Below, piece by piece: positions 1 through 12,323 of a stretch of DNA of 64,000 bases (its first letter is position 1; each line of letters starts with the position of its first letter). The notes below the pieces were generated by a model that was not told the DNA's origin, did not search any database, and worked only from the letters and a program-made list of their open reading frames with translations. Origin of the DNA: Rotaria macrura (taxonomy: Eukaryota; Rotifera; Eurotatoria; Philodinida; Philodinidae); contig OENT01000270.1 of the NCBI GenBank assembly GCA_900239685.1, forward strand, positions 80,703-144,702. The letters run 5' to 3'. The translations under genes and the position numbers were made by a program.

Positions 1-497
1 TTTAGTGATATGAAATATTGTCACGTGCAATGCAAGAACTGCTTATTTTATCTGCTCCGTTATTTTGTTTTCTTATTCAGTGACAAAAATGACTAGCACT
101 TGTCATTTGCATCGAATAATTTCTAAATATAGATATTGAATTTTAAATTGAAATGTAAGAAAACATGCATATTCCACACATAATTGACAATGCAATGACT
201 TATAACCATACTTCGGTTCGATTACTCTAGTAATCAATATTATAATAACAATCGAATGATTATTGAATCTTTGTATTTTGATTTAAAGAAAGTATTAATA
301 TGAGTTCATGATCACGAATTATCGTAACGAAGAAAACAAGAAAAAACAAAACAAAATTTATCACTCAATTTCTAATATAGTCATAGTAAAAAAAAATCGT
401 TCGAATTCGTCCTATACAATTATTTATTGATTATCAACTTGTGAAAGTTGGCATTGAGTGTATAAAAAATACATTTTGAGAAATGTTCGTTTGTACT

Positions 498-3400
498 CTA
501 TTTATTATTTACTTCCCATTGGAAACCCAGATTCTTCTTTGTTTGATCTAATGTTTTCTTATTTTGATTCAATGTTTGTTTGTTATCATTATCATCTGGA
601 GTTTGAGCTTTTTTGTAACCTTGACCGAAATATTCGAATCGTCTCATTTCTTCAGCATATGTCTAGATTAATGTCAAAAAAAAACAAAATTCAACCAATA
701 GATCAATAAACGAACGGTATGAACGCATACTTTTTTCATGGGATAGGTATTACGACCATTTTCGTCCATGTATGAAATAACACGTCCGGCATAATCGTCA
801 TATTGTTGTTTTTCAATTTCATTCATATGTTTATCAAGTTGAACTTCATTTTCTTCTATAGTTTTTAATGCATTTTCACGTTCTTTTCGTTCTTGCTAAA
901 GAATAAATCGAGGATTTACAAATAGGATATTTTCTATGAGAAAATTTTTCAACAGTAAATCAAATCTTTCTAGCTATGAAATCAATTAACAATGAATTTA
1001 GTTTGTAGAGATTTGAACAAGAGTTCTTTTTTTTTCTTAGTTTTCGAAGTAAACAATTTACAATTAATGTCATTGTGCGTTAACACGATTTGATGACGTC
1101 ATATATGTTAGGCATTTTTTGTGTTTGACCTAATCAGAAACCATATTTAACTATGGATTATTGTTTGAATTCATATTGAAGCTACGTGTTAGTTTCTTTT
1201 TTGTATAGAAGAATATTTTTAAGAGATTCGATAGAATGGCTTATACACAGGAAGAGTTCTGTATAATTAAAATTAGAAAAAGTATCTATATTCAGACTGG
1301 TGTTAGTCTACCATACAAGAATGCCATAATCAATTCAATTTGAGAGATGAATATCGAACAAAGAACGAGGAACGTTTCTGTGACAGGTGCCATGACTATC
1401 AAATGATTATCGAGAGTACTTAGGATGACTTGTTTGATGAAAATAATTGGTTTTAGATTAGCGAAGAATTTTCTATATTTTTTATTCATCTTATAAACGT
1501 ATGCTTTTCAGTTTCGTCATACAATCCTGATTAGAAAATTTTAAAAGTCATCAATAAGAAAGTTGCTTTAACCTACACAATAGAGTAGAATCGGTAGTCT
1601 GCATATCTAGTCAATAGTTCTAGTGTTTATTTCAATTCAATAAATATCTTTCATTAGTAATATATTGTTTTAATGTCCTCCGTGAACGCAGAGTTGAACA
1701 TAGTTCAAATTTAGGAAGATCTGTATGACTTACAGCTTGTTTTAATTGATATTCAGAAACAAGATGAGCATCTTGGCCTCGTTTCTTATCTTTTTCCTGT
1801 TGATACAATTGAAATAATTGATCGGCTTCTGCTTTCTTTTGTTGTATTACAGCATCGTCACGTTGTTCCATGTCTTTTTCAGCTTCGGATCGTTTCATCT
1901 AAAATTGTAGAAATGCATAAAAATATCATTTTTTGTTTGAGATTACAAAAAAAAATAAACGAGTTCATACTTTTTCTTGTCGATATCTATTGATGGATTC
2001 TTGCATTTTTTTTCTTTTTTCAAGTTTCTCTTTTTCTTCAAGTAGTTCTTTTGCTTCTCTTTCTGCTTGAGCACGAAACATTTGTGTATCATAATTCGCT
2101 TCCGTTCGTTTTTTTAACGAGCCTAAGTAGCCAATCATTTGATCACGTGCCTCCTGTTTTTCTCTAGAATATAAATGCAGCATTATCCTAGTGCAGATGA
2201 TAAATATTAAACTTACTGATGAGCCTGAATTTCTTTTTCACGTCTTACGCGAACGATTCTTTTCTTGGCTTCTGCATAAATACGAAGTTCTTCATCGTCT
2301 TCCTATGATGAACAATGGAAAAACAATAATCATTGGGGCTAAACAATATGTTTTGTTTTTGTCTTCACCTCATCCATTTCTCTTTCCATTTGTTTAACTC
2401 TATTTTTATCTTCGAGTGCTCTATCATACATAATTTTGACATCTTTTTGTGTAAGTCTACGATAGCGTTCTAGTTCCATTTGTTCAAGAGCATATTGTTC
2501 AGCTAAACGTCGATATTCTTCACCTTCAGTCATATTTCGATATCGTTCATCGGCACTTTGAATTCTTTTACGTTCCATTCTATAGAAAAGAAAGTTTAAT
2601 AAAAAACATTTCAATGAAACATTTTACTAACTGTGCTTGATGATATTGACTTAAATTAGCTCGTTCTCTAAACAAAACAGAGAATGAATTCTATTGATGT
2701 TCAATAGAAATGAAAACATTCATTTCAGTACTTCGCTCGTTTCTCGCGTTTTTCTTGCTCCGCTTTGTAAAATTCATCTTGAGCTGCTTGAAAACGTTGA
2801 CGATCTTGTTCATCATCTTCATGACGCATTCGTTCAATATGTTTCTTCATTTCAAGCTGTAGATCACGCTCTTTCAATACTTCCGTGTGAAGAAGGGCAC
2901 TCTGTTATTGCAATTTGTGTTTTTATAAATAGAAATAAGGAAACAATAAGAACAAACATATTTCTGTTGATGAAATAGCAATTTACATGAAATTTTCGAA
3001 CACGATCTGTTTCATAATATTTCAATTGTTTGGCTTTTTCGATTTGTTCACGACGACGTTCAGCTGCTAATTTTTCTTCTTCGATATCCAACACCTTTTT
3101 CCTTTCTTCTTCTTCTTGTTCACGAATCCTTTTTTGTTCGAGTTTACGTTCACGTGCACCCTATAAACAAACAAATTCTTCTAATGAAAACAAATTGAAA
3201 ATCCGTCGAATGATTCAATGTTCGCGTTTACAGCAATTGTATTTGGCCAGTGTTTAGTTATTTCAGCTGAACGTTCGGCTATTTCTTTCTTTCGAGCGAG
3301 TTCTTGTTGAATAGCATCTCGACTACGTTGACGATAATCTAAATTTCCATAGATGCGATTCAAATCATTGTTAGTTATAATACACATTCGACGTAGATCG

Positions 3401-3615
3401 GCAGCATCGGGTAAATGACGAGGTTGCGATGGAAGTGTAGATCGAAGATTAGATGAATATGGAGCTAATTAGAGCATAAGTTAATTTCTATATTGCTAGA
3501 TAAGCTCAAAGAAAATAACTTTCAAACCTGAATGACTTCGTTTCTGCTTTAGTGGTATCAATGGATTGCTACTAACTGGTTTAGTGGAAGGTTCAGGTAA
3601 AGTTTTAATGACCAT
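498..3615 (-). CDS. CFAP210: Cilia- and flagella-associated protein 210 (CCDC173-like), 11 exons
   Basis: Coiled-coil protein of the TPH (trichohyalin-plectin homology) type. CFAP210 is a microtubule inner protein inside the axonemal doublets of motile cilia. The model is the complement of 498-662, 731-895, 1734-1898, 1971-2163, 2217-2302, 2369-2579, 2632-2667, 2732-2901, 2987-3160, 3232-3464 and 3528-3615. All junctions are GT-AG and keep frame, giving 561 residues, close to the roughly 550 of vertebrate CFAP210. Family-like stretches are HWPNTIA before the third exon, then YYETDRVRKFH joined to SALLHTEVLKERD; the rest is Glu/Lys/Arg-rich heptad sequence. The start is the first ATG in a non-coiled N-terminus. 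The intron 896-1733 (838 nt) is much longer than the others, so a small missed exon is possible. The gene is divergent from its right neighbour across about 4.8 kb. Other TPH proteins (CFAP45, MNS1, CFAP53) fit less well by recalled sequence. Confidence 0.82.
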
Positions 3616-6600
3616 GATGATAAAAGTAAATTATGATGAATCTATAGCATGTCAAGCCTTCAGAAGAGCGCCATTTGCTTCGCTTAATTCAATTTGGTTG
3701 CTAGGCAACTTTCGTCGTGTCCCAAAAAATGGCTAGTTGTTTGAATACTAGTCAGTTCAGTATAAAAAAAGCCTATAGAACTTCATAGAAAGAAAACCTA
3801 AAATATTCAAGATTGTATTTTTCGATTTACTCCATTTCTAATGTATCTAGTGCCCTCTATCTTTGTAGACACCACGCGTAGGTCTTTTTGACGACAGCAA
3901 ATTGACATCTGAATAGATTATTCAATTCAATACCTTCTATACTTAGTTCTTAAAAACGACCATGAATATATATCTTGTACGTGCGATATTGTATTACAAT
4001 GGAATGCATCGCAACTTAACGATATTGCTATCGAGAGAACTAAATCTGAAGTTGGGACCATCATCTGAGTTCATATTAAATTCTCGGCACATGTTGCACA
4101 TAAGTAGAAAGTATCAAAAAACAACTATTTATGTAGCACCATGTTAATTGTTGTAATAAATTTTTATTCTCCAATCTAAACATATAAAGGTTTAATCGAC
4201 CGAAAAGTATTTAGAAACGTTCAGACGAAAATAATCGCTACTCTATTCCCCTTACTCGTATATATTTCTCCTCTATTCACAAAGAATTGTCGTTTAAGCT
4301 TTATGACAAAAATACTTTGAAAAGATCTCGATAAACTATAAAAGAATCGCTTGAAATTCCCACGGTAGAGCTTCAATATTTCCCATGGGGTTTCTTAAAC
4401 GATTGAAGGTTATCAATATGAATTCATTTTGAATCTGTTCCCACTATAATGCCACTTTTGTATTCATCTTTCATGATCTGATATTGATTTCATGCAAAAC
4501 AGATTACCTGTTTTAAAGAAAACTTTCACAGTCGAATGATTTTAGTATGTGTTATCCTTGTGTGGCAAGTCTCTCAATTCAAGAGCCTAGAAGCAACTTT
4601 TCATTCGTGTCTATACGATTACAGGGGTAAAAAGAAAGAACTGCATCTTAAAAAATCGTGGTATAGTTTCAATCTTCATTTTCCTGCACACACTTGCATA
4701 GATCAGGAAGAATTCATTTAATGTATTCAAGATTTACCTATAAAACCTTAGTAGTGTGAGTGTGCGTGTGTGTCTGCATGTGTTGATTTATACGATTGTC
4801 AAGGCTTGTAGTCACAGTCAATTATGCTTATATCTACCATCACATCATCTCCAATATGAAAGAAATAACTACCATTATGTATTGACCAAGAAATGAATAC
4901 GAATTCTACCGGAAACTGCCGAAAATTCGACAAAACCTTGTTGCCTTTAAGATGACCGAAGGAGATCGTCTGTATTGGACTTGATCTTGAAAATATGTTG
5001 AACAAGAGAGTTTTACTCATTCGAGTACATCTTGATTTTCATCCATGTTTGTAAAAATACTTTAAGCATAGTTTCTTTCTCAGCGTAGGACACAATCTTG
5101 AAACAGAGAGACTTGCTGCACCACTCATCAATCATTCAGTCGATTGAATATAGATTCTATACTTTCATGGGCTGTTGAGAACTGGCGCCCTCTAACCTAG
5201 TTAGCATATATATAAATCATACTATTTAGGACATTGTATATCAACTCATTAATAAAAAATAATGAATACTGAAACACGATATTTCATCGTGGGGTATCAC
5301 TTGTTGTAAATGACAGAACAGATGGCACCTGTTCCGAAAACAACCTTAACCGTAACCATTGGTCTAGCATGGTCAAAATCAACAACTGTTTGTTTTCTTT
5401 CGCGTTCGTATGTATCAATGATTATACTTTATCTCGTGCATTATTCGCTGATCATAGTCGATAAGTACGTTGCTAAAACACCGAAATCATATTTCATATG
5501 ATTGTCGGTGATGCAATCTATCAAACAGTATTCATCATTTTTTTCCAGTTGACAACAGTTCTTACAAGTTCATGTAATGTAAGAAAACACGGATAACTCC
5601 CTTTGAGAGTATTTTATTTTCTTCTGTACAGATAAATACATTAGTACGGGTTTCTCTTATTTCCATAGGTATGATCGATATCCCATATGGATGAATCGAT
5701 CGATTATTACGATGCGAGACAATCTATATTAATCAAAGCCATTTGATAACATTGAGTATTCAATATTCTATCGAGTGTCTATTGACTTCTTAGAAAAAGT
5801 TTACTGTCACAGACAAAATATGCATTCATTTTCAAAGTTTCGGCACATCTAATAAATACTTGATTATGATTAAATCATAATTGCATTATTTTGACAGTTT
5901 CTAAGGATAATTCGTAAGTTCCATAGTGAAATGTCTTTCAAGGAAAGTAAATATACTTGAGTCTTATTTGCAAGAAGTATAATTGCGTAGCGTAGTATTT
6001 ATCATGTTGTTTAGAAGTCTTTGAATACTTTTGTGATCAAATAATATGAAAAGAAACATGTGAAGTGTATAAATATTCATGAAAGCGTAATGAAGTCGAA
6101 TACATGACGAGAAGAAAAAAAATATCTATGATATAAATTAATTGTACTATGATTGGTTACTTTCGTTGTCATTATAAATTTGAATGTAACAAATTTATGT
6201 GGTTTTCTTAGAAGGAAAAAGAATGAGCTCTGCTTAGATACATTACTCTTCAGTTGGATCAGTAAAATTTACGATAAACCGAATGAATTTTCTTAGAAAA
6301 TTTTTAGACAATTAATTTTGCATACACCATAGGAACATCAGCTTTGAATGTATGATAACTTTACTTAAAAATGACAAAATCATGCATGTCACTACAATAA
6401 AACTATTCAAAATCATGATAATGTCACTGTTGTTTTTGAAAGTCTCTCTTCAGAATGTACACTTTCTTGTTTAAATAATGTTTTCAATGATTTTTCTTTG
6501 AGATCGATCTGACATAATTTTATGTTTATCTAAAATTAATTGTATTTGGTTCTATATATAAAATATACTCTAGATAGTTAACAAATAATGAATGAATATG

Positions 6601-8400
6601 TCTGCGTTAAAAATAGAATGAAAGAAGTTGATTCTTCTTAACTACTTGTTTTACAAGTATAGTCACGACCTTCACCTAACAACATTTGCATAAATACTAC
6701 AATTTCAAGTGAGATAAAATCTGAATTATATTTCTTGAATAATGATAATAGTAGTTAGTTAATACTTGTCGGCTCGTCAAGAATCCTGAATTAAAAATAA
6801 TGATTCTCTAGAGTATGTAACTGATGGGAAATAGTTATAGGGTAACGATGATTAAAAAATCTTTAGTATTTCAAGCACTATTTTATTCTCCAGACAAACA
6901 CGTTTATAATATATTCTTGAAACGTAATGCGTCATCCATTCTACTTCTAAGGTAATCATTGTGATTCTTCTTCTTCTTCTTCTTCAACGAAAGAAAAAAA
7001 AAAGAAATGATTATAAAGCCTTTCTATTCGAACTACAATCTTTATGTTATGTCATGCAAATTTCGTTTTATTTCTGTTTCATTTTCAGATTAATGTCTAG
7101 TCCGGTGCTGCTAGTCAAATAAAGCATCACTCATAAGTGATGAATCATCTATGTGTAATGAGAATGAATATCGGGTAAGAGAATCAGATTTTTTTTGTCG
7201 TGACGTGTCTTCAGAAAATAAAATACTTATAGAGACGAAAATATTTAGTCATTGAAGTTTATGCCATGACCACAACGCTGCGAGAAAGGCGAAGGGTTTA
7301 TTCTGTATAGATTATGTATCGCCCACTTTCTTTCGTTCTACTAATTTATATCTATAAGAAAGAATAGAAGAAGATTTAGACTACAAAATACATTTCATCT
7401 ATTATAACGGACGCATATTTTTCGACAGCTGATCATAACCTTGTAGTTATTGGTATAATCTGATATATTTGGTCCTTTAGCGCTTTTTCCTTCCTTTTCT
7501 TCTGTGCGTCCAATCGAACAGAATCTATCGTTGATCATTGATGCTGTCTTAGTACTTGATGCCCCAGGCTTCTTTTTTTTCCTTTCTTTCTTCGATTCAT
7601 AGCATCGATGTTCTTGCACATTCTTGCCAAGTCAATTTTCTTCAACATCGAACTAATAGACAAAATAAATATATATATATATATGGAAGAACACGCTCCA
7701 TCTGCCACTTCTATATTTTACAGCGAGTACATCATACTCATTTTCAATACCTCATTTGCATCGTTTTTCTACGAAAAACAGAGAAGAATAGATAAAACTA
7801 CACTTAATGATCTATAGACGTCATCATTCTTATTTTTGAAAATGAATGTTTGAGTTGATTCAAGTATATGCCCACACAGACAGAATGAAGCTTAACATTA
7901 AGAGAAAAACAGATGACAAATATTAAATACGTATTAAAAAATAAATTGTTTTTTTTTTCATACTAGAATATGATGCTTATAAGATAGTCTTCGTTCTCTC
8001 TTATCTTTTCTTTTCTGTTCTGATGTCCCTGAGATGAGACTACAACATAGGTCAAAGTCTTCTGTATATCTAGATCCTATATAAACATACGTCCATTATC
8101 GAAATGGATCGAGCTATTTAATTAGAAGAATGTAAAGGAAAGACATATGGATGCTTAATAAATAATTCTTTTTCTTGTGTTCAAATGAGTAATACTAATA
8201 TGTGATAAAATGCTTGCGTGTCTGAGTTTGTTAACAGTTCGAATAACTGACAGGTAAGATTCACGAGAAATATGTAGTACGTAGAAAAAAATGTTGACCT
8301 TGGTACTTGTCATTCGTGTTTTATATTTTTGCATTTTAACATGTCACTATCGCATATACTATGAGTTTACCTATATGAAAATTTTTTCTGGAGCAACATA
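3616..8400. other. Intergenic, no convincing gene
   Basis: About 4.8 kb of AT-rich sequence between CFAP210 and the egghead homologue. All open frames are short (under 80 codons) and lack coding character or splice support. It contains a GT-rich run at 4753-4787, a CTT run at 6967-6984 and a short TA run near 7668-7684. It probably includes the promoters of both flanking, outward-facing genes. Confidence 0.6.
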
Positions 8401-8460
8401 ATTAACTTGTTCTTATTTTTGTTACAGACAAATAGGATCAAACATCGATTAAAATTAGCA

Positions 8461-9990
8461 ATGTTTTCATCGCAACGTCGTCATATACTACATGTATGTT
8501 GTTTTTTGATATTTATTTTTATATTTGAAATATTGGCCGGTGGTATTGTAATATTTCCATCGCATAACATATTATCTTCCACACTTATTGATAATCCTAT
8601 TGAACATTATGGTGTATTCTTAACGATCATTATTTATTTTATACGTTTATTATCTTTATTACCATTACCCCTGGCAATATGTCATGCATGTGGTTTAATT
8701 CTATACAATGTGTTTCCTGATCGGCCAACATTACGAAATTCACCATTGTTAGGTCCCAAAATTCGTATACGTGTTGTAACACGTGGTGATTATCCCGATT
8801 TAGTACGTACAAATGTTAAAAGAAATCTAGAGACATGTGCTAAAGTTGGTTTAAATAATTTTCAAATCGAAATTGTTACTGATAAATCAATGCATCTTAT
8901 TGGTTTGCCAGCAAGTATGGTTCGTGAAGTAGTCGTACCGAATGAATATCGAACAAAAACAGGTGCATTGTACAAGTCTCGTGCATTACAATATGCAATA
9001 GAACCTGATGTTAATCAATTATCACCTGATGATTATATTGTACATCTTGATGAAGAAACATTATTAACAGAAAATTCCGTACGTGGAATATTAAATTTTG
9101 TCAATTCGAATAAATACGATATTGGCCAAGGACTAATAACATATGCTAACGAAACAATTGTTAATTATATAACAACACTGGCTGATAGTATGCGTGTTGG
9201 TGTGGATTTAGGATGTTTAAGATTTTGTTTGAAACAATTTCATCAACCACCATTTTTATTCAAAGGATCATTTGTTGTATGTCGAGCTCAATGTGAATTT
9301 GATGTCACATTTGATAATGGTCGTTCAGGTTCAATAGCTGAAGATACCTATTTTGCCATGTTAGCTATGTCTAAAAATAAAAAATTTGGATGGATCGAAG
9401 GTTTGTTTTATTTTTGTCATGACAAAACTCGTGTTATCTCGAGAGTTTTTTTTCTTTTGTCTTGTTAATTAAAGGTGAAATGTGGGAAAAAAGTCCGTTC
9501 ACATTAGCAGATTTTATCAAACAACGTAAACGATGGTTACAAGGAATCTTACTTGTTGTACATGATCGACGTTTACCTCTTCGAGTTCGAATCGGCTTAG
9601 GTACAAAAAATTTCAAAAAATATGTACTCATATTATTCGATACATTGTTTCATTTTAGGTATTGCCCTTTATTCCTGGGTTACATTGCCATTGACTTCAT
9701 TGAATGTCATACTCACTCCACTTTGTCCTATACCTTTACATTGGATGTTAAATTTTTTAATCGGTTTTGTTGGAGCTGTCAATATTTACTTATATATAAT
9801 TGGTGCCATTCGTTCATTTTCATTAGTTCGTTTAGGCTACGCACAGTTCGCATTGCGCATATTTGGTACATTAGCTACAATTCCATTTGTCATTGTATGC
9901 GAAATAACTGCCGTTCTTTGGGGTTTATTTAGTGACAAAGGAAAATTTTATATTGTCGATAAACAATTAGGATCAATGTCGAATGTTTAA
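8461..9990 (+). CDS. egh: Beta-1,4-mannosyltransferase egghead/BRE-3 homologue, 3 exons
   Basis: Glycosyltransferase family 2 enzyme. In flies and nematodes egghead/BRE-3 adds mannose to glucosylceramide in Golgi membranes, the second step in making invertebrate arthro-series glycolipids. Exons are 8461-9400, 9475-9600 and 9659-9990, giving 465 residues (Drosophila Egh is about 457). Two N-terminal membrane segments precede the catalytic domain, which has VVTRGDYPDLV, the DxD-like HLDEETLLTENSVRG, GQGLITYAN and SIAEDTYFAM. The QRKRWLQG motif spans the exon 2 region and several C-terminal membrane helices follow. Both introns are short (74 and 58 nt) and in phase. The upstream frame is open further, but a polypyrimidine tract with an AG at about 8427 looks like a 3' splice site, so the ATG at 8461 is the likely start. 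Expression probably depends on a 5'UTR intron or trans-spliced leader. Confidence 0.93.
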
Positions 9991-10654
9991 TGTTCTGAGA
10001 ATACATGAAAAAAAAATAGAACAGAAATGAAGATGTCTAATCTTTTAATATGATTGTTCTTTGTTCATTTTAATTTGTAAACAGTTTTCTTTCTTGGTGT
10101 TTTTTTCCTATACAGTCACAGAATGATATATCTTTATTGTAGTGTGTTCTTGATTTAGAACCTCAACCCTTTTGTTTGTCAGATGATGTTCGTCGTTATT
10201 GCTTTATCAACTAGAATGATACATATATATATATATATATCTAATGAAAACAAAAAACAGAAAGAAGCAAAATTTTATTTTGTTTTTCGTCAACACTAGA
10301 ATAATTTTATCTATACAATATGTTAAGTTTTTAGATATTTTTTTTTTCTCTTCACAATCTGTTATTCTCTAAGAATATTACTGATTCGAACAGTTTCATA
10401 TTATATATATAACGTATTGAAATTTACACAACTAATCATAATTAACGGTAATGAATAAAATATTGTGAATGTTACTATGTTTAGTTTTTGATTGAGGAAA
10501 TCTTTTGAATAATCATATCCGCATGATTTTTTTCTTTAGACTCCCTTTTTCTATTGGTGTTTTTGTTCTGGCCTCGACTGGAGCTGCACTCATAATAAAG
10601 GACGATCACTCCTCATCGTCTGCTGCTGGTGGTACGAAATCAAAAACAAGCTCA
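9991..10654. other. Short intergenic/5'UTR stretch before CK2 beta
   Basis: AT-rich spacer with a TA run at about 10223-10240. A 3' splice acceptor (TTTCTTTAG) ends at 10539, and an open Ser-rich stretch runs from there in frame into the CK2 beta ATG at 10655. Animal CK2 beta starts at the conserved MSSSEE, so this stretch is read as 5'UTR, although translation from further upstream cannot be ruled out. Confidence 0.55.
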
Positions 10655-12066
10655 ATGAGTTCATCAGAAGAAGGTATCGTGTGGTATTCTTCGTGTTTTT
10701 TTTTGATTTTAATTCACGAATTACATCCATCGTTTCATGTAAAATAGTTTCCTGGATTTCATGGTTCTGTGGTCTTCGTGGTAACGAATTTTTTTGTGAA
10801 GTCGACGAAGACTACATACAAGATAAATTTAATTTAGTATGTTGATACGAAATGTGAAATATATATTGAAATCTTTAATTTATTTTCATAGACTGGCCTT
10901 AATGAACAAGTGCCTCATTATCGTCAAGCACTTGATATGATTCTTGATCTTGAACCTGATGATGATCTTGATCATCAGGAAAATCCAAATCAATCTGATT
11001 TAATTGAACAAGCTGCTGAAATGCTCTATGGTAAATAGAATATTTTCACATCGAACGACAAACAATTACGTTTGACTCATATTGAAATAGGTCTTATTCA
11101 TGCTCGTTATATATTGACTAATAATGGTATAGCACAAATGCTTGAAAAATTTCAAAATGGTGATTTTGGCCTATGTCCACGTATTTATTGTGACAATCAA
11201 CCAATGTTACCGGTACTATAAAAATAGAGTCGTTTTCGAGATATGCCAAAGCCGAGAAGATTCGGATGAATTTGGAGATTAGTTAGAATGTGTTTGAACA
11301 CACCCACATACACACAAACAAGTATTAGAAATCAAACATATGATTTGATAGATTGACTGTTTTTTTTTTGAGAGCATTTAACTTTCAGGATAGGGAAGCT
11401 TCCGAAAATAAGAATGAGCTAGCGTTTCACAATGAAACTGGTAAACTAATAGAAACGGGAAGCATCGTTTCTTCTACACGATAAAATAGATCGTGTGCCG
11501 GAATCGATTGTGTTCAAACTCGAAAATGCTTTTATTAGAAATCAATAGTAAATTAGTTATTCATGTACAAAACAAGATCGAATGATATATAGAATAAGAT
11601 ATGTTCTAACCAAAGACATTAATCAATAATATAGTTCAAACGATAAGGTCTATTGTAAACAACCAGGCGGTAGGAAGTCTTCCGCAAATTATATTTTTAT
11701 TTATAACTCTCTTTCTTTACATAGATTGGCTTATCGGAAGTACCTGGTGAAGCTATGGTTAAACTTTATTGTCCTAAATGCATGGATGTTTATACACCAA
11801 AGAGTTCTCGACATCATCATACAGATGGTGCTTATTTTAGTACAGGCTTTCCTCATATGCTATTTATGGTTCATCCTGAATATCGACCAAAGAGACCAAC
11901 CAATCAATTTGTTGCTCGACTTTATGGCTTTAAAATTCATTCGATGGCTTATCAATTGCAATATCAAGCAGCAGCTAATTTCAAACAATCGAATTCAACT
12001 TCAGTTATTCCAAGTAGTGTTGGTGGAACAACAACGACGGCCACTCGGCCGCTAATTAAAGATTAA
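10655..12066 (+). CDS. CSNK2B: Casein kinase II regulatory subunit beta, 5 exons
   Basis: Regulatory beta subunit of protein kinase CK2. It dimerises through a zinc-binding fold and assembles two catalytic alpha subunits into the holoenzyme. Exons are 10655-10673, 10748-10836, 10892-11030, 11091-11212 and 11725-12066, giving 236 residues. The sequence is nearly identical to animal orthologues: MSSSEE start, [19 protein letters not shown], acidic groove DLEPDDDLD, and the four zinc cysteines in CPRIYCDN and [10 protein letters not shown]. The conserved [11 protein letters not shown] and YGFKIH stretches follow. The first coding exon is only 19 nt. Introns 1-3 are 55-75 nt and intron 4 is 512 nt. 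The C-terminal tail after FKIH is slightly extended and Thr/Ser-rich. An AATAAA lies at 12067, directly after the stop. Confidence 0.97.
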
Positions 12067-12323
12067 AATAAATATCGACAATACTGTGTCTATCTATCTG
12101 TTATTGTTGCTTCTTTATTGTATATGCCTTTCATTGAGAACATCAACTAAAATAAATATCTAAAATATCCTATAGAATTTATTGACAATTAAAAAAGTAT
12201 CATTCTTTGTGTCTTAGTTAACAAATAAATGAAATAGGATTGTCTTAAAATAGGCTGAAACAAATTCATCTTATCCTCATTTGATAATGTTCAATAGATT
12301 CTTATATATTTGAATATTTTCAG

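Noticed and set aside
1292-1489. 65-codon minus-strand frame inside a CFAP210 intron
   Set aside because: Hydrophobic, non-coiled sequence with no place in a TPH protein and no splice support.
4799-5020. 73-codon minus-strand frame with strand-like sequence
   Set aside because: No upstream exon in phase and no recognised domain; could be chance or an old fragment.
7395-7619. Lys-rich minus-strand frame
   Set aside because: Two overlapping frames look equally plausible and no exon structure supports either.
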